From Streptomyces sp. RB17 (GTDB taxonomy: Bacteria > Actinomycetota > Actinomycetes > Streptomycetales > Streptomycetaceae): DNA of 64,000 nucleotides. Below are positions 53,107-61,820 of the stretch, piece by piece. The stretch spans positions 558,001 to 622,000 of the forward strand of contig NZ_WEGL01000001.1 of the NCBI RefSeq assembly GCF_009604455.1, read 5' to 3'. The translations under genes were made by a program, and so were the position numbers. Each line of letters opens with the position of its first letter. The stretch's first letter is position 1. A model generated the notes under the pieces. The model was not told where the DNA came from, did not search any database, and saw nothing but the letters and a program-made list of their open reading frames with translations.

Positions 53107-54038
53107 GGCTGGCCCCCGCCCGGGCCGGCGAGGGCCTTCTCCCGGTCGTACAGGGCGTCGATCGTCTCCCATGACCCGGTCAGGTGGCGGGCGTTCATCT
53201 GGGCGCGCATGGCCTCCCGGAACTTCCGCTTCGACGGCGGCGGGTTCGTCGCGTACAGCTGCGCGGCGAGCAGCGCCACCGCCTGGTCGTTGGCGGCCTT
53301 CGCCGACTGTGCCGACGGCGTGCCGCCGCCCGTGCCGGACGGGTCGGACACCCCCGTGCCAAGTGCGGGAACACCCTCCGGCACACCCCCAGAGAGCAGG
53401 GCCTCCAGCTCACTGTCGGAGACCAGCCCGGGCAGCTCCCCGGCAGGCTCCGGCAGGGGGTGCCGGTCCATCACCTCGGCGTACCGCTCATAGGCGTCAT
53501 GCGTGACGGTGACGGCCTCGGCCTCGGCCTCCCGCGTCGCCTTCAGGATCTCCGCCGCGGCCTTCGTCTCGTCGGCCCGGGCGGCAGCCACGGCACGGGA
53601 CACGGCGATGCGGTCACGGGTCGCGGCACGGGTCCGGTCGATGGCGGCCTGGGCGCGGGCGCTGATGCGGGTGCGGTCCCTGTCGATGGCCATCACCAGC
53701 GTCACCTTGGCCAGCACGGGGATCAGGGCGCCGACGGCCGCCGCGAGGACGTCACCGGCGAGCAGCCCGCGGGCGGCCAGCACGGCGACGGTGAGCGGCA
53801 GGAACACCCAGCCGATGGCCTTGGGCAGGCGGGCGTTGGAGCCCTGCCGGCGGTGCGCGGTCTCCTGCGCCAGGGCGTACAGCCAGACGGCGTCGTACAG
53901 GACGGCGACGCTGTACGCGAACGGGGCCGCCGCCTGGTGGGAGAGGATCCCGCCGATGGCGTCGACCGCCCACGCCACAGCGACGCTGGTGAGGACGGCG
54001 GGCAGCACCCAGGGCGCCGCCTTCTTCAGCTTGCTCAT
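53103..54038 (-). CDS. SpdB-like spread protein
   Basis: Protein of 311 residues. About four N-terminal membrane helices (APWVLPAVLTSVAVAWAVDA, APFAYSVAVLYDAVWLYALA, IGWVFLPLTVAVLAARGLLA, AVGALIPVLAKVTLVMAI), then a long Ala/Arg/Glu coiled coil, a disordered Gly/Ser/Pro linker and a helical C-terminus. This layout is typical of SpdB proteins encoded beside traB in AICEs and Streptomyces plasmids, needed for intramycelial spread. ATG 54038 overlaps the upstream stop. Confidence 0.75.
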   Translation of the reverse strand: MSKLKKAAPWVLPAVLTSVAVAWAVDAIGGILSHQAAAPFAYSVAVLYDAVWLYALAQETAHRRQGSNARLPKAIGWVFLPLTVAVLAARGLLAGDVLAAAVGALIPVLAKVTLVMAIDRDRTRISARAQAAIDRTRAATRDRIAVSRAVAAARADETKAAAEILKATREAEAEAVTVTHDAYERYAEVMDRHPLPEPAGELPGLVSDSELEALLSGGVPEGVPALGTGVSDPSGTGGGTPSAQSAKAANDQAVALLAAQLYATNPPPSKRKFREAMRAQMNARHLTGSWETIDALYDREKALAGPGGGQP

Positions 54039-54235
54039 TCGCCCAACTCCTTCGGGGCAGCAGCGCGCACCACACGGTGCGCGGCGAGACAAACGCCCTC
54101 GAGGTCGCGGCGGTCGACGGCATCGATCAACGCGGACATCAGGGCAGGAACAGGGGGGATCGGCCGGGCCGACCGGCACACCGCACGGAGGGCGGCATGC
54201 TCGGTCGGCCGGCGAACAGGCCAGCGGGCGGTCAT
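54035..54235 (-). CDS. Small hypothetical protein (66 aa)
   Basis: MTARWPVRRPTEHAALRAVC followed by a helical segment (PALMSALIDAVDRRDLEGVC). Joined to both neighbours by ATGA overlaps. Function unknown. Confidence 0.6.
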   Translation of the reverse strand: MTARWPVRRPTEHAALRAVCRSARPIPPVPALMSALIDAVDRRDLEGVCLAAHRVVRAAAPKELGE

Positions 54236-54474
54236 CGCTGCCCGCCCTCGGCGCGGTAGCCGACGGGCGGCTTCTCCGCCAGCCGGGATCGCAGGTAGTC
54301 CGCGGACCAGCCGGCGTCGTCGCCGCGGCGCAGGACGCCCTCCAGGGCGACCCGGGCGTCCATCACGCGGCTCAGCAGGATGGGGTCGTGGACCTCGGCG
54401 TCCCCGACCGTGGCCGGGTACGGGATGGCGATGGCCTCCAGGACGGCCTGCAGCAGCTCGCGCTCGTCGCTCAC
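54232..54474 (-). CDS. Small hypothetical protein (80 aa)
   Basis: Acidic, helical protein opening MSDERELLQAVLEAIAIPYP, middle part HDPILLSRVMDARVALEGVL. GTG start overlaps the upstream stop, ATGA overlap downstream. Function unknown. Confidence 0.6.
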   Translation of the reverse strand: MSDERELLQAVLEAIAIPYPATVGDAEVHDPILLSRVMDARVALEGVLRRGDDAGWSADYLRSRLAEKPPVGYRAEGGQR

Positions 54475-54845
54475 GACAGCTCACCCCGCAGACGGAGCGC
54501 CTCGGTGGCGAGGGCCTCGACGCGGGTGGCGGCCAGGCGCAGGCCCTCGGCGATGTGGCGGCCGTCCTCGGCCGGGAAGTCGCCTTCGACGTCCAGCACC
54601 AGCGAGATGACCGGCACCTGCTCCGTGTACGGCGCCCAGGAGATGCAGGCGGTCAGCATCGGCAGCCACTCGTCGGCGTCGGTCGCCGTGCCGGCCTTCA
54701 CCCGCACCGACCGGTGCGTGATGTCGTTCCGGCCGATCCCGCCGCCCATCTGCCAGCCGTGACCGATACACCACGACGGGCACTCGACCTCGACGCGGCC
54801 ATGGTCCATCGTCTGCAGCAGCCACTTCCTCGGCTCGGCGATCAC
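54471..54845 (-). CDS. DUF6907-like protein with CPxWC motif (copy B)
   Basis: Protein of 124 residues. VEVECPSWCIGHGW near residue 20 matches IQCPTWCHIDH in the first gene of this operon; both continue with a beta-rich region and a helical end (HIAEGLRLAATRVEALATEA). GTG 54845 gives the same GTGA overlap as other genes here; GTG 54854 is an alternative. Family name recalled from memory. Possibly a zinc-binding regulator. Confidence 0.65.
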   Translation of the reverse strand: MIAEPRKWLLQTMDHGRVEVECPSWCIGHGWQMGGGIGRNDITHRSVRVKAGTATDADEWLPMLTACISWAPYTEQVPVISLVLDVEGDFPAEDGRHIAEGLRLAATRVEALATEALRLRGELS

Positions 54846-54961
54846 GCGGACCACCGCCTGCGGCGGGCCTTCGCGGCCAGACGGCGGGCGTCCCTCGGGG
54901 ACAGCAGATCCGGCTCCACGCGCTCACGCGTCCGGACGACGTTTCCGTTGCGGCGCGGCAT
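54842..54961 (-). CDS. Very small basic protein (39 aa)
   Basis: MPRRNGNVVRTRERVEPDLL ending in AAKARRRRWSA. ATG overlaps the upstream stop by one base (TGATG) and the stop overlaps the next GTG. Coupling is the main evidence that it is expressed. Confidence 0.5.
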   Translation of the reverse strand: MPRRNGNVVRTRERVEPDLLSPRDARRLAAKARRRRWSA

Positions 54962-55506
54962 CAGACGGCACCGCCCTGGCGGACGCGGCGCAGGGCCTCG
55001 TCCATGTCCGGGTCGGAGTCGCCGGCCGTCGCCTCCGCGGCCTCGGCGAGCGCCCGCAGCTGCGCGATGGCGGCCTCGGTGCGGTCGCAGAAGTCCCGGA
55101 TGTGCTGCGGGTCCATGTAGCGGCCGTCGACGCTGTCGCCGTCCTCGCCGTACACGAACGTGCGCCGCTTCGCCGGGTCGCTGCTGTACGGGTCCAAGCC
55201 GAGCCGGAAGTACGCGAGCAGCTCCTTGCCGCCGCGGTGCGGCAGCTCCAGGTCGACGAAGTCCCCGGAGTGCCACACGTCCTCGACGGCCACCTGGCGG
55301 TCGTTGGCGTGATCGATGTGGCACCACGTCGGGCACTGGATCCACACCGTGGCCACGTTGCCCGGGCGCCCTATCAGGGTCGGCACCAGACGGAAGCCGG
55401 CGGGGACGGCCGGGGCGATGGGCTGCGACTGGCCGGCGGCCTTCGGCTGCGCCGGGATCGCGGGGAGGCAAGCCTCGATGTGCTGGCTGATGGCAGACTG
55501 TGCCAT
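54961..55506 (-). CDS. DUF6907-like protein with CPxWC motif (copy A), first gene of transfer operon
   Basis: Protein of 181 residues: helical N-terminus (MAQSAISQHIEACLPAIPAQ), then WIQCPTWCHIDHAND, a beta-rich stretch with FVYGEDGDSVDG and a helical acidic tail. It is a paralogue of the gene at 54471. ATG 55506 has AGGAG 6-7 nt upstream. It opens the leftward operon next to attR. Confidence 0.7.
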   Translation of the reverse strand: MAQSAISQHIEACLPAIPAQPKAAGQSQPIAPAVPAGFRLVPTLIGRPGNVATVWIQCPTWCHIDHANDRQVAVEDVWHSGDFVDLELPHRGGKELLAYFRLGLDPYSSDPAKRRTFVYGEDGDSVDGRYMDPQHIRDFCDRTEAAIAQLRALAEAAEATAGDSDPDMDEALRRVRQGGAV

Positions 55507-55539
55507 AGCGGTCTCCTGTGTTGGCAGGTAGATCCGTTA

Positions 55540-55596
55540 GGCCCCATCACGGTGCTGGTAACACCTGGTGGGGCCGCCGCACGTTCTGAAGTGCGG
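55540..55596. promoter_or_regulatory. Dyad-rich control region beside attR
   Basis: A large imperfect dyad (GGCCCCA at 55540, GGTG at 55551, CACC at 55562, TGGGGCC at 55569) is followed by CCGCAC/GTGCGG (55577-55582 with 55591-55596). It lies between attR and the first gene of the transfer operon. In the excised circle it would also lie directly upstream of the integrase gene. Possible operator or divergent promoter. Confidence 0.45.
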
Positions 55597-55610
55597 ACTT
55601 TGCGCTTTGC

Positions 55611-55635
55611 TAGATACCCATAGAACACTCGGCGA
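55611..55635 (+). mobile_element. attR of the integrated element
   Basis: Element arm 55611-55632 (inverted partner of the attL arm) leads into core TCGGCGA (55629-55635). Beyond it the comEA reading frame continues. Confidence 0.88.
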
Positions 55636-55675
55636 CCGCCGCTTCAGCGATCTGCGGAACCTGGTACGGCCATGA
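55631..55675 (+). pseudogene. comEA: 3' remnant of comEA beyond attR
   Basis: Reads GDRRFSDLRNLVRP then stop, in frame with the 5' part at 37512-38836 if the element is removed. Its stop TGA overlaps the comEC ATG (ATGA), the normal comEA-comEC coupling, now broken. Confidence 0.9.
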
Positions 55676-58494
55676 GCCGCACGATCGTCGACGGATTGCC
55701 GGGGCGCGGGAGGACGGGCGTGCTCGGGCGTGCCCGGCGAGGAGGAGAGCGGTCGGGAGACCCGGGGTCCGGTGGCACCGCCCGCGACACCGGCGAGGAC
55801 GGGACCGCCGCTCGTGGCGAACGGGCCGGACCCATGGACCTGCGCCTGGTGCCGCCCGCGCTCGCGGCCTGGGTCACGGCGGCCCTGACGTTGGACACCT
55901 CGGCGGGCTGGACGGCCGGGATCGCGATCGCCTGCCTGGTGGCCGGGGTCGCCCTGTTGGCGGCGCGGAAGTCCCCACGGCCCGCACAGCCCGTACCGGC
56001 CGGGCGGGTCACGCGGAGAGCGCAGGCCGTGAGGCCGCTCGGACGGTTCGCCTGGGCGCGTGCGTCCAGCGCCGCCGTGCTGCTGTGCGTCGCAGCGGCG
56101 GCCGCCTCGGCCGGACTGCACGGGGCGGACCTGCGCCGCGGGCCGTTACCCGAACTGGCCCGGCGGTACGCGACGGTGACCGCCGAGGTCGAGGTCAGCG
56201 GCGACCCCTGGCTGAGCCGGCCACGGGTGCGCGGCGATCACGCCGCCCCGCAGGCGGTACTGGTCCGGGCGGAGGTGCGGCGCGTCGAACAGAGCGACGG
56301 GACGAGCGTGCGGACGCGGACTCCGGTGCTGCTGGTCGTCGACGCGGACGTTCCGGCATCGGAAGGGGCTGCCGCTCGGGACGGCGGCTCTCCGACAGGC
56401 GGGAGCGCGGCACGGTCCGCCGGCCCGGGCGCACCAGGCGTGTGGGGTGCGCAGGGCGCCTGGGATGCGCGGGGCGCGCAGCGCAAGCAGGGTGCACAGG
56501 CTGCTCATGACGCCTGGCTCGGGCTGTTGCCGTCCACGCGGCTGCGGGTCGGCGGGCGGTTGGCGCCCGCGCTGGCGGGCGGCGAGCGGACCGCGGCCGT
56601 GCTGCGGGTGCGTGGCCGGCCGGGGCCGCGGATCGTGGCGGGGCCCAGCGGGGTGCAACGACTCGCGGGACGGCTCAGGGCCGGGCTACGGGAGGCGACC
56701 GACGGTCTGCCGGGGGATGCGCGGGCGCTCCTTCCCGGGCTGGTCGTCGGGGACACCTCACGGATCACGCCCGAGCTGGACGAGGTGTTCAAGCAGACGG
56801 ACCTGGCGCACACGCTCGCCGTGTCCGGCAGCAACCTCACCGTCCTGCTCGCCCTGCTCATCGGGCCGCCCGGACTGGCCCGGTTGGTCGAACGCCGTGG
56901 TCTCGCCGCGCGCCTCGGGCTCTCGCTGCGGGCGACCGCGCTGCTCGCCGGAGCGCTCACGTCGGGATTCGTGGTCGTCTGCCGACCCGACCCCAGCGTG
57001 CTGCGGGCCGCCGCGTGTGGCGCGGTCGCGCTGCTCGCCCTTGCCACCGGGCGCCGCAGATCCCTGATCCCAGCACTGGCCACGGCCGCTCTGCTGCTGG
57101 TGCTCTACGACCCGTGGCTGGCCCGCAGTTACGGCTTCCTGCTCTCCGTGCTGGCCACCGGCGCGCTGCTCGTCCTGGCACCGGGCTGGAGCGAGGCGCT
57201 GCGGCGGCGCCGGGTGCCGCCGAGGCTCGCGGAGGCGCTGGCGACGGCCGCCGCGGCACAGGCGGTGTGCGCCCCGGTCACGACGGTGCTGTCGGCGCGG
57301 GTGAGCCTGGTGGCGGTGCCGTGCAACCTGCTGGCCGAGGTGGCGGTGGCACCGGCCACGGTGCTGGGATTCGTGGCGCTCATGACGGCGCCGGTGGCGA
57401 TGGCACCGGCCAAGGCGCTGGCCTGGTGCGCGAGTTGGCCCGCAGGGTGGATCGCCGCTGTGGCCCGGACGGGCGCGGCGCTGCCCGGCGCGGGTGTGGA
57501 CTGGCCGGGGAGCTGGCCGGGGGCGCTGCTGCTCGCGGCGGTCACTGTCGCCGTCGTCCTGGCCGGGCGGCGGCTCACGCGGCATCCGTGGTGGTGCGGG
57601 CTGCTCGGGGTGCTGCTCCTGCTGGCGCTGGTGCGGCCGGCGCCGCTGACCCGGGTGATCACGGGCTGGCCGCCGCCGGGCTGGCGGTTCGCGATGTGCG
57701 ATGTCGGGCAGGGCGACGCGACCGTACTGGCGGCGGGCGAGGGGGCCGGGGTGGTCGTGGACGCCGGCCCCGATCCGGCGCTGGTCGACCACTGTCTGCG
57801 CCAGCTGGGCATCACGCGCATCCCGCTGCTCGTCCTGACCCACTTCCACGCCGACCATGTGGCGGGACTGCCCGGGGTGCTGCGGGGCCGCTCTGTGGCC
57901 GCGATCGAGACCACGGGTTTCGAGGAGCCCGCCGACCAGGCCGAGTTCGTCAGTAGGGAGGCGACGGCGCGGCACATCCCGGTCACGCGGGCCGTGGCGG
58001 GAGAGGAACGGCGTGCCGGACAGCTGTCCTGGCGGGTCCTGTGGCCCCCACCGAACACCCGGCCGCCCGGAGACACGCAGACCCCCGCCTGGCCGGACCC
58101 GGTGCCCGAGCCGGACGGACCGAACGACGCCAGCGTCGCGATGCTGGTGCGCACGGGCGGGCTGCGGCTGCTGTTGCTGGGCGACCTCGAACCGCCGGCC
58201 CAGCAGGCGTTGGTGCAGTCGCCGGCCGCGGCCGAGCTGGCCGGTGTGGACGTCTTGAAAGTGGCGCATCACGGCTCGGCCTATCAGGACCCAGAGCTGA
58301 TACGGCTCGCGGCTCCCCGAGTGGCGCTGATCTCCGTGGGCGCCGACAACCCCTATGGCCACCCGGCACCGGCGACCGTGGCCGCGCTGAGGGCGGGCGG
58401 CGCGCTGGTGCTGCGCACCGACCGGGACGGAGAACTCGCGGTCGGCGGGACGGGAGGGGCGGGCGGCGAGGTGCGGGTGGCAAGAGACCGATGA
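55672..58494 (+). CDS. comEC: ComEC/Rec2-type DNA-uptake channel protein
   Basis: Polytopic membrane protein of 940 residues. N-terminal hydrophobic region and soluble segment, a Competence domain of about eight helices (around 360-640, with LAVSGSNLTVLLALLIG and ATGRRRSLIPALA), and a C-terminal metallo-beta-lactamase domain with LTHFHADHVAGLPG, KVAHHGSAYQDP and GDLEPPAQQAL, intact metal ligands. In transformable bacteria ComEC passes single-stranded DNA; its role in Streptomyces is unsettled. The ATG overlaps the comEA stop; ATG 55834 (MDLRLVPPAL) is an alternative. The element separates it from comEA and its promoter. Confidence 0.92.
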   Translation: MSRTIVDGLPGRGRTGVLGRARRGGERSGDPGSGGTARDTGEDGTAARGERAGPMDLRLVPPALAAWVTAALTLDTSAGWTAGIAIACLVAGVALLAARKSPRPAQPVPAGRVTRRAQAVRPLGRFAWARASSAAVLLCVAAAAASAGLHGADLRRGPLPELARRYATVTAEVEVSGDPWLSRPRVRGDHAAPQAVLVRAEVRRVEQSDGTSVRTRTPVLLVVDADVPASEGAAARDGGSPTGGSAARSAGPGAPGVWGAQGAWDARGAQRKQGAQAAHDAWLGLLPSTRLRVGGRLAPALAGGERTAAVLRVRGRPGPRIVAGPSGVQRLAGRLRAGLREATDGLPGDARALLPGLVVGDTSRITPELDEVFKQTDLAHTLAVSGSNLTVLLALLIGPPGLARLVERRGLAARLGLSLRATALLAGALTSGFVVVCRPDPSVLRAAACGAVALLALATGRRRSLIPALATAALLLVLYDPWLARSYGFLLSVLATGALLVLAPGWSEALRRRRVPPRLAEALATAAAAQAVCAPVTTVLSARVSLVAVPCNLLAEVAVAPATVLGFVALMTAPVAMAPAKALAWCASWPAGWIAAVARTGAALPGAGVDWPGSWPGALLLAAVTVAVVLAGRRLTRHPWWCGLLGVLLLLALVRPAPLTRVITGWPPPGWRFAMCDVGQGDATVLAAGEGAGVVVDAGPDPALVDHCLRQLGITRIPLLVLTHFHADHVAGLPGVLRGRSVAAIETTGFEEPADQAEFVSREATARHIPVTRAVAGEERRAGQLSWRVLWPPPNTRPPGDTQTPAWPDPVPEPDGPNDASVAMLVRTGGLRLLLLGDLEPPAQQALVQSPAAAELAGVDVLKVAHHGSAYQDPELIRLAAPRVALISVGADNPYGHPAPATVAALRAGGALVLRTDRDGELAVGGTGGAGGEVRVARDR

Positions 58495-58519
58495 CGGGGT
58501 GTTCGCCCAGACTGGGTCC

Positions 58520-59368
58520 ATGAACTCAAGCCAGGTCGAGGCCTATCTCCGCCGGATCGGTGCCGAGCGCCCGCAGAAGCCCACCGGCCGGGCGCTGCGC
58601 GGACTGCAGCTGCGCCATCTGCGGACCGTCCCCTTCGAGAACCTGTCGATCCACCTCGGCGAGGAGATCGTCCTGGAGGAGGAGCGGCTGCTGGACAAGG
58701 TGATCGGACGCGGGCGGGGTGGCTTCTGCTACGAACTGAACGGCACGTTCGGCGCGTTGCTCGCCGCGCTCGGCTATGAGGTCGAGCTGCTCGCGGCGCG
58801 CGTGTACGGCGTCGAGGGGCGGCTCGGGATTCCGTACGACCATCTCGCCCTGCGGGTGCGGACGGCGGAGGGGGAGACCTGGCTCGCGGACGTCGGGTTC
58901 GGTGCGCACAGTCACTACCCGCTGAGCTGCACGGAACGCGAGGAGCAGACGGACCCGGTCGGCGTGTTCCGGGTGGTGGCGGCAGGGCCGGACGCGGCAG
59001 GGCCCGACGCGGCGGGGGTGAGCGGCGGCCCGGCCGGTTCCGGGGACCTGGACGTCGTACGGGACGGCAGGCCGCAGTACCGGCTGGAGACGCGGCCCCG
59101 GGTGCTCGGGGACTTCGCGGCCGGTGCGTGGTGGCACAGCACCTCGCCGCTGTCGCACTTCACCCGGTCACTGGTCTGCTCACGGGTCAGTGACGACGGA
59201 GGGAGGGTCACGCTCAGCGGGCGGGAACTGAAGACGACGGCGGGCGACGGTACGCGCGGGACACGGGAGTTGGAGACGGACGAGGAGGTGCTGACGGCGT
59301 ACCGGGAGCGGTTCGGGATCGAGCTGGACTGCGTGCCGGCTGTGCGAAACCGGAACCTGGACTTCTGA
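58520..59368 (+). CDS. Arylamine N-acetyltransferase
   Basis: Transfers acetyl from acetyl-CoA to arylamines or hydrazines. It is 282 residues. The Cys-His-Asp triad is visible: RGGFCYELNG (Cys about 76), IPYDHLALRV (His) and WLADVGFG (Asp). An Ala/Gly-rich insertion near residues 155-175 contains a near-repeat AAGPDAAGPDAAG. ATG 58520 precedes the conserved N-terminus. It starts 25 nt after the comEC stop. Confidence 0.93.
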   Translation: MNSSQVEAYLRRIGAERPQKPTGRALRGLQLRHLRTVPFENLSIHLGEEIVLEEERLLDKVIGRGRGGFCYELNGTFGALLAALGYEVELLAARVYGVEGRLGIPYDHLALRVRTAEGETWLADVGFGAHSHYPLSCTEREEQTDPVGVFRVVAAGPDAAGPDAAGVSGGPAGSGDLDVVRDGRPQYRLETRPRVLGDFAAGAWWHSTSPLSHFTRSLVCSRVSDDGGRVTLSGRELKTTAGDGTRGTRELETDEEVLTAYRERFGIELDCVPAVRNRNLDF

Positions 59369-59499
59369 TTCGGGCGAGTTGCTGCGAATGTGTCGGATTT
59401 CTAGGGCCTGTCGTGCCGTCCCCATAATCGGACCCGTCCGCTCCGGTGGGCGGTCTGACCTGGCGGTTCGGTTCTGGTGCGGTGCCGGAGAATGGGCCC

Positions 59500-59745
59500 G
59501 TGAGCGATGTGAGACACGTGCTGGTGCTGCCTGACCGGGATGCCGCCGAGGAGGTGGCCGAGGCGCTCGGGGAGCGGTTCGGGATGGACGAGGAGCCCCG
59601 GATCATCCGGGACGCGCTGGCCGGCGAGGACGACGCCGAGGACGCCCAGTGGCTGGTGGTCCTGCGGGACGAGGACGAGCGGCTGGACCCGGCGGAGCTG
59701 GACGAGTTCGCTGGACGGTGGGACGGCTGGCGCGAGGAGCCGTAA
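59500..59745 (+). CDS. Small acidic hypothetical protein (81 aa)
   Basis: Alternating helix/strand pattern, VSDVRHVLVLPDRDAAEEVA to GRWDGWREEP, about a third Asp/Glu. GTG 59500 follows GGAG at 9 nt. Conserved upstream of holA in Streptomyces (memory). Function unknown. Confidence 0.7.
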   Translation: MSDVRHVLVLPDRDAAEEVAEALGERFGMDEEPRIIRDALAGEDDAEDAQWLVVLRDEDERLDPAELDEFAGRWDGWREEP

Positions 59746-59832
59746 CCCCGAGACCGACTCCGGGTCCGCTCCGGGACCGGTCAGGGTGCCGGGGTCGGTT
59801 GGTTGTCAGTGCCGCGTGGGATGCTGTCAGTG

Positions 59833-60822
59833 ATGGCCAGGAAGACTGTGAATGACGACCCTCTCGCCCCGGTGACACTCGCCGTGGGCCAGGAGGACCT
59901 TCTGCTCGACCGTGCCGTGCAGGAGGTGGTGGCCGCCACCAAGGCCGCCGACGCCGACACGGACGTACGCGACCTCACCCCGGACCAGTTGCAGCCCGGC
60001 ACGCTCGCCGAGCTCACCAGTCCTTCGCTCTTCGCCGAGCGGAAAGTCGTGGTCGTACGCAATGCGCAGGACCTGTCCGCCGACACGGTCAAGGACGTGA
60101 AGGCATATCTCGGAGCGCCCGCCGAGGAGATCACGCTCGTGCTGCTGCACGCGGGCGGAGCCAAGGGCAAGGGACTGCTCGATGCCGCGCGCAAGGCGGG
60201 AGCGCGGGAGGTGGCCTGCCCGAAGATGACCAAGCCGGCGGACCGGCTGGCCTTTGTGCGGGGCGAGTTCCGCTCCTTCGGGCGGTCGGCCACGCCCGAG
60301 GCGTGCCAGGCGCTCTGCGACGCCATCGGCAGCGATCTGCGGGAGCTGGCCTCGGCGGTGTCCCAGCTGGTCGCCGACGTGGAGGGGACGATCGACGAGG
60401 CGGTCGTCGGACGCTACTACACCGGCCGGGCCGAGGCCTCCAGCTTCACGGTCGCCGACCGGGCCGTGGAGGGGCGTACGGCGGAGGCGCTGGAGGCGCT
60501 CAGATGGTCGCTGGCGACGGGCGTGGCGCCGGTGATGATCACTAGTGCGCTGGCCCAGGGCGTGCGGGCGATCGGGAAGCTGTCCTCCGCGCGCGGGGGG
60601 CGGCCGGCGGATCTGGCGAGGGAGCTGGGGATGCCGCCGTGGAAGATCGACCGGGTGCGACAGCAGATGAGGGGGTGGACGCCGGACGGGGTCGCGGCGG
60701 CGATGCGGGCCGTTGCCGAGGCCGACGCCGGGGTGAAGGGCGGCGGCGATGACCCTGAGTACGCCCTGGAGAAGGCGGTCGTGACGATCGCCCGGGCGGC
60801 CCGGTCGAGAGGCCGAGGCTGA
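59833..60822 (+). CDS. holA: DNA polymerase III subunit delta
   Basis: Clamp-loader subunit that opens the beta clamp. It is 329 residues: VTLAVGQEDLLLDRAVQEVV (N-terminal AAA+-like domain without Walker motif, as expected for delta), LTSPSLFAERKVVVVRNAQD, DLRELASAVSQLV and the C-terminal collar SSARGGRPADLARELGMPPW. ATG 59833 is chosen; in-frame starts at 59803 and 59821 are possible. Confidence 0.93.
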   Translation: MARKTVNDDPLAPVTLAVGQEDLLLDRAVQEVVAATKAADADTDVRDLTPDQLQPGTLAELTSPSLFAERKVVVVRNAQDLSADTVKDVKAYLGAPAEEITLVLLHAGGAKGKGLLDAARKAGAREVACPKMTKPADRLAFVRGEFRSFGRSATPEACQALCDAIGSDLRELASAVSQLVADVEGTIDEAVVGRYYTGRAEASSFTVADRAVEGRTAEALEALRWSLATGVAPVMITSALAQGVRAIGKLSSARGGRPADLARELGMPPWKIDRVRQQMRGWTPDGVAAAMRAVAEADAGVKGGGDDPEYALEKAVVTIARAARSRGRG

Positions 60823-60832
60823 TCCACCACCG

Positions 60833-61815
60833 CCGCGAGGCGGCCCACCGCCGCCTGGGGGAGGACCCGGTGCCGACTTGGGGGAGGACCCGGTGTCGAC
60901 TCGGGGGAGGACCCGGTGTCGACTCGGGAGGGATCCGGTGCCGACATGGGGAGGACCCGGTGCTGACCTGGGTGGCTAGGGGGTCGCCCGGGGGAGGACC
61001 CGGTGGCCCGGGTGGATCAGGGGAGGGGCGTGGCCCCGACTGGGGATCGGGTGGGGCCCGAGCGGATCCGGGGGAGGACCCCGATTCATCTCGGGGTGGA
61101 TCCCGGAGGGACCGGCGCTGACGCGCGCAGCCCCTCGCTGACGCGCCCGTTGCCCGGCACTGACGCGCGCCACCCCGCACCGACGCGTGCCACCCCGCAC
61201 CGCCGCGCGCTATCCCGTACCCACGTGCCCGTTGCCCGGCACCGACGCGACTTACCCCGTACCGACACGCACCCACCCAGACATGCCCACCCGCCGCCCG
61301 GCACTGACGCGCACCACCCTGCACCGACCCGCACGCTACCTCCCACAGACGTGCGCAACCCCCCGCACCCACGCACGCCCACCCCGCACCAACGCACGCG
61401 ACGCGACCTGACACGACGGGCGCGCCCCCGCACCCACGCAAGCCCACCCCGCACCAACGCACGCGACGCGACCTGACACGACGGGCGCGACCCCGCACCG
61501 ACCCACGCGACCTGACACCGACACGCGCAACCCCCGCACCGACACGCGCAACCCCCGCACCGACGCGCACGCTATCCCCCACAGACGCGAGCCACCCCGC
61601 ACCCACGCGTGCACCCGCACCCACGCGTGCACCCCGCACCCACGCGCGCACCCCGCACCCACGCACGCCCACCCCGCACCCACGCACGCCCACCCCGCAC
61701 CAACGCACGCGACCTGACACCGACGCGAGCCACCCCGCACCTACATGCGCCACCCCGCACCAACGCACGCACCCCGGCACCGATGCCCACCACCCCCCAC
61801 CAACGCAAGACGGGC
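60833..61815. repeat. Two adjoining minisatellites between holA and rpsT
   Basis: The gap 60823-61997 holds no credible gene. First part (60850-61090): repeats of GGGGGAGGACCCGGTG with short variable inserts. Second part (61120-61815): about 30 degenerate copies of a ~20-bp unit such as ACGCGTGCCACCCCGCACCG, including a 44-bp segment duplicated 65 bp apart (61381 and 61446). Every reading frame is open for long stretches, as expected for GC-rich repeats, and none looks like a protein. Confidence 0.85.
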
Positions 61816-61820
61816 GCATG

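Larger units (their letters stand above)
38836..55634. mobile_element. Complete 16.8-kb integrative element in comEA (AICE with satellite-like genes)
   Basis: Bounded by attL and attR with a 7-bp core. Joining the flanks restores comEA exactly in frame. Content in order: serine integrase, leftward HTH gene, excisionase-like HTH, two small genes, primase/DUF3987 replication protein, seven further small genes, HNH endonuclease, TerS-like gene, a 99-residue protein, cargo-like genes (48433-50034), and the leftward transfer operon ending with traB. No capsid, portal, large terminase or tail genes are present, so it is not a prophage. All genes look intact, so it may still be mobile. Confidence 0.9.

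Noticed and set aside
38836..55634. Interpretation as a prophage because of HNH and TerS-like genes
   Set aside because: No large terminase, portal, capsid, tail or lysis genes; TraB and Spd-like genes point to an AICE-type element.
60850..61815. CRISPR array
   Set aside because: Repeats are short and degenerate with no unique spacers of constant length and no cas genes.
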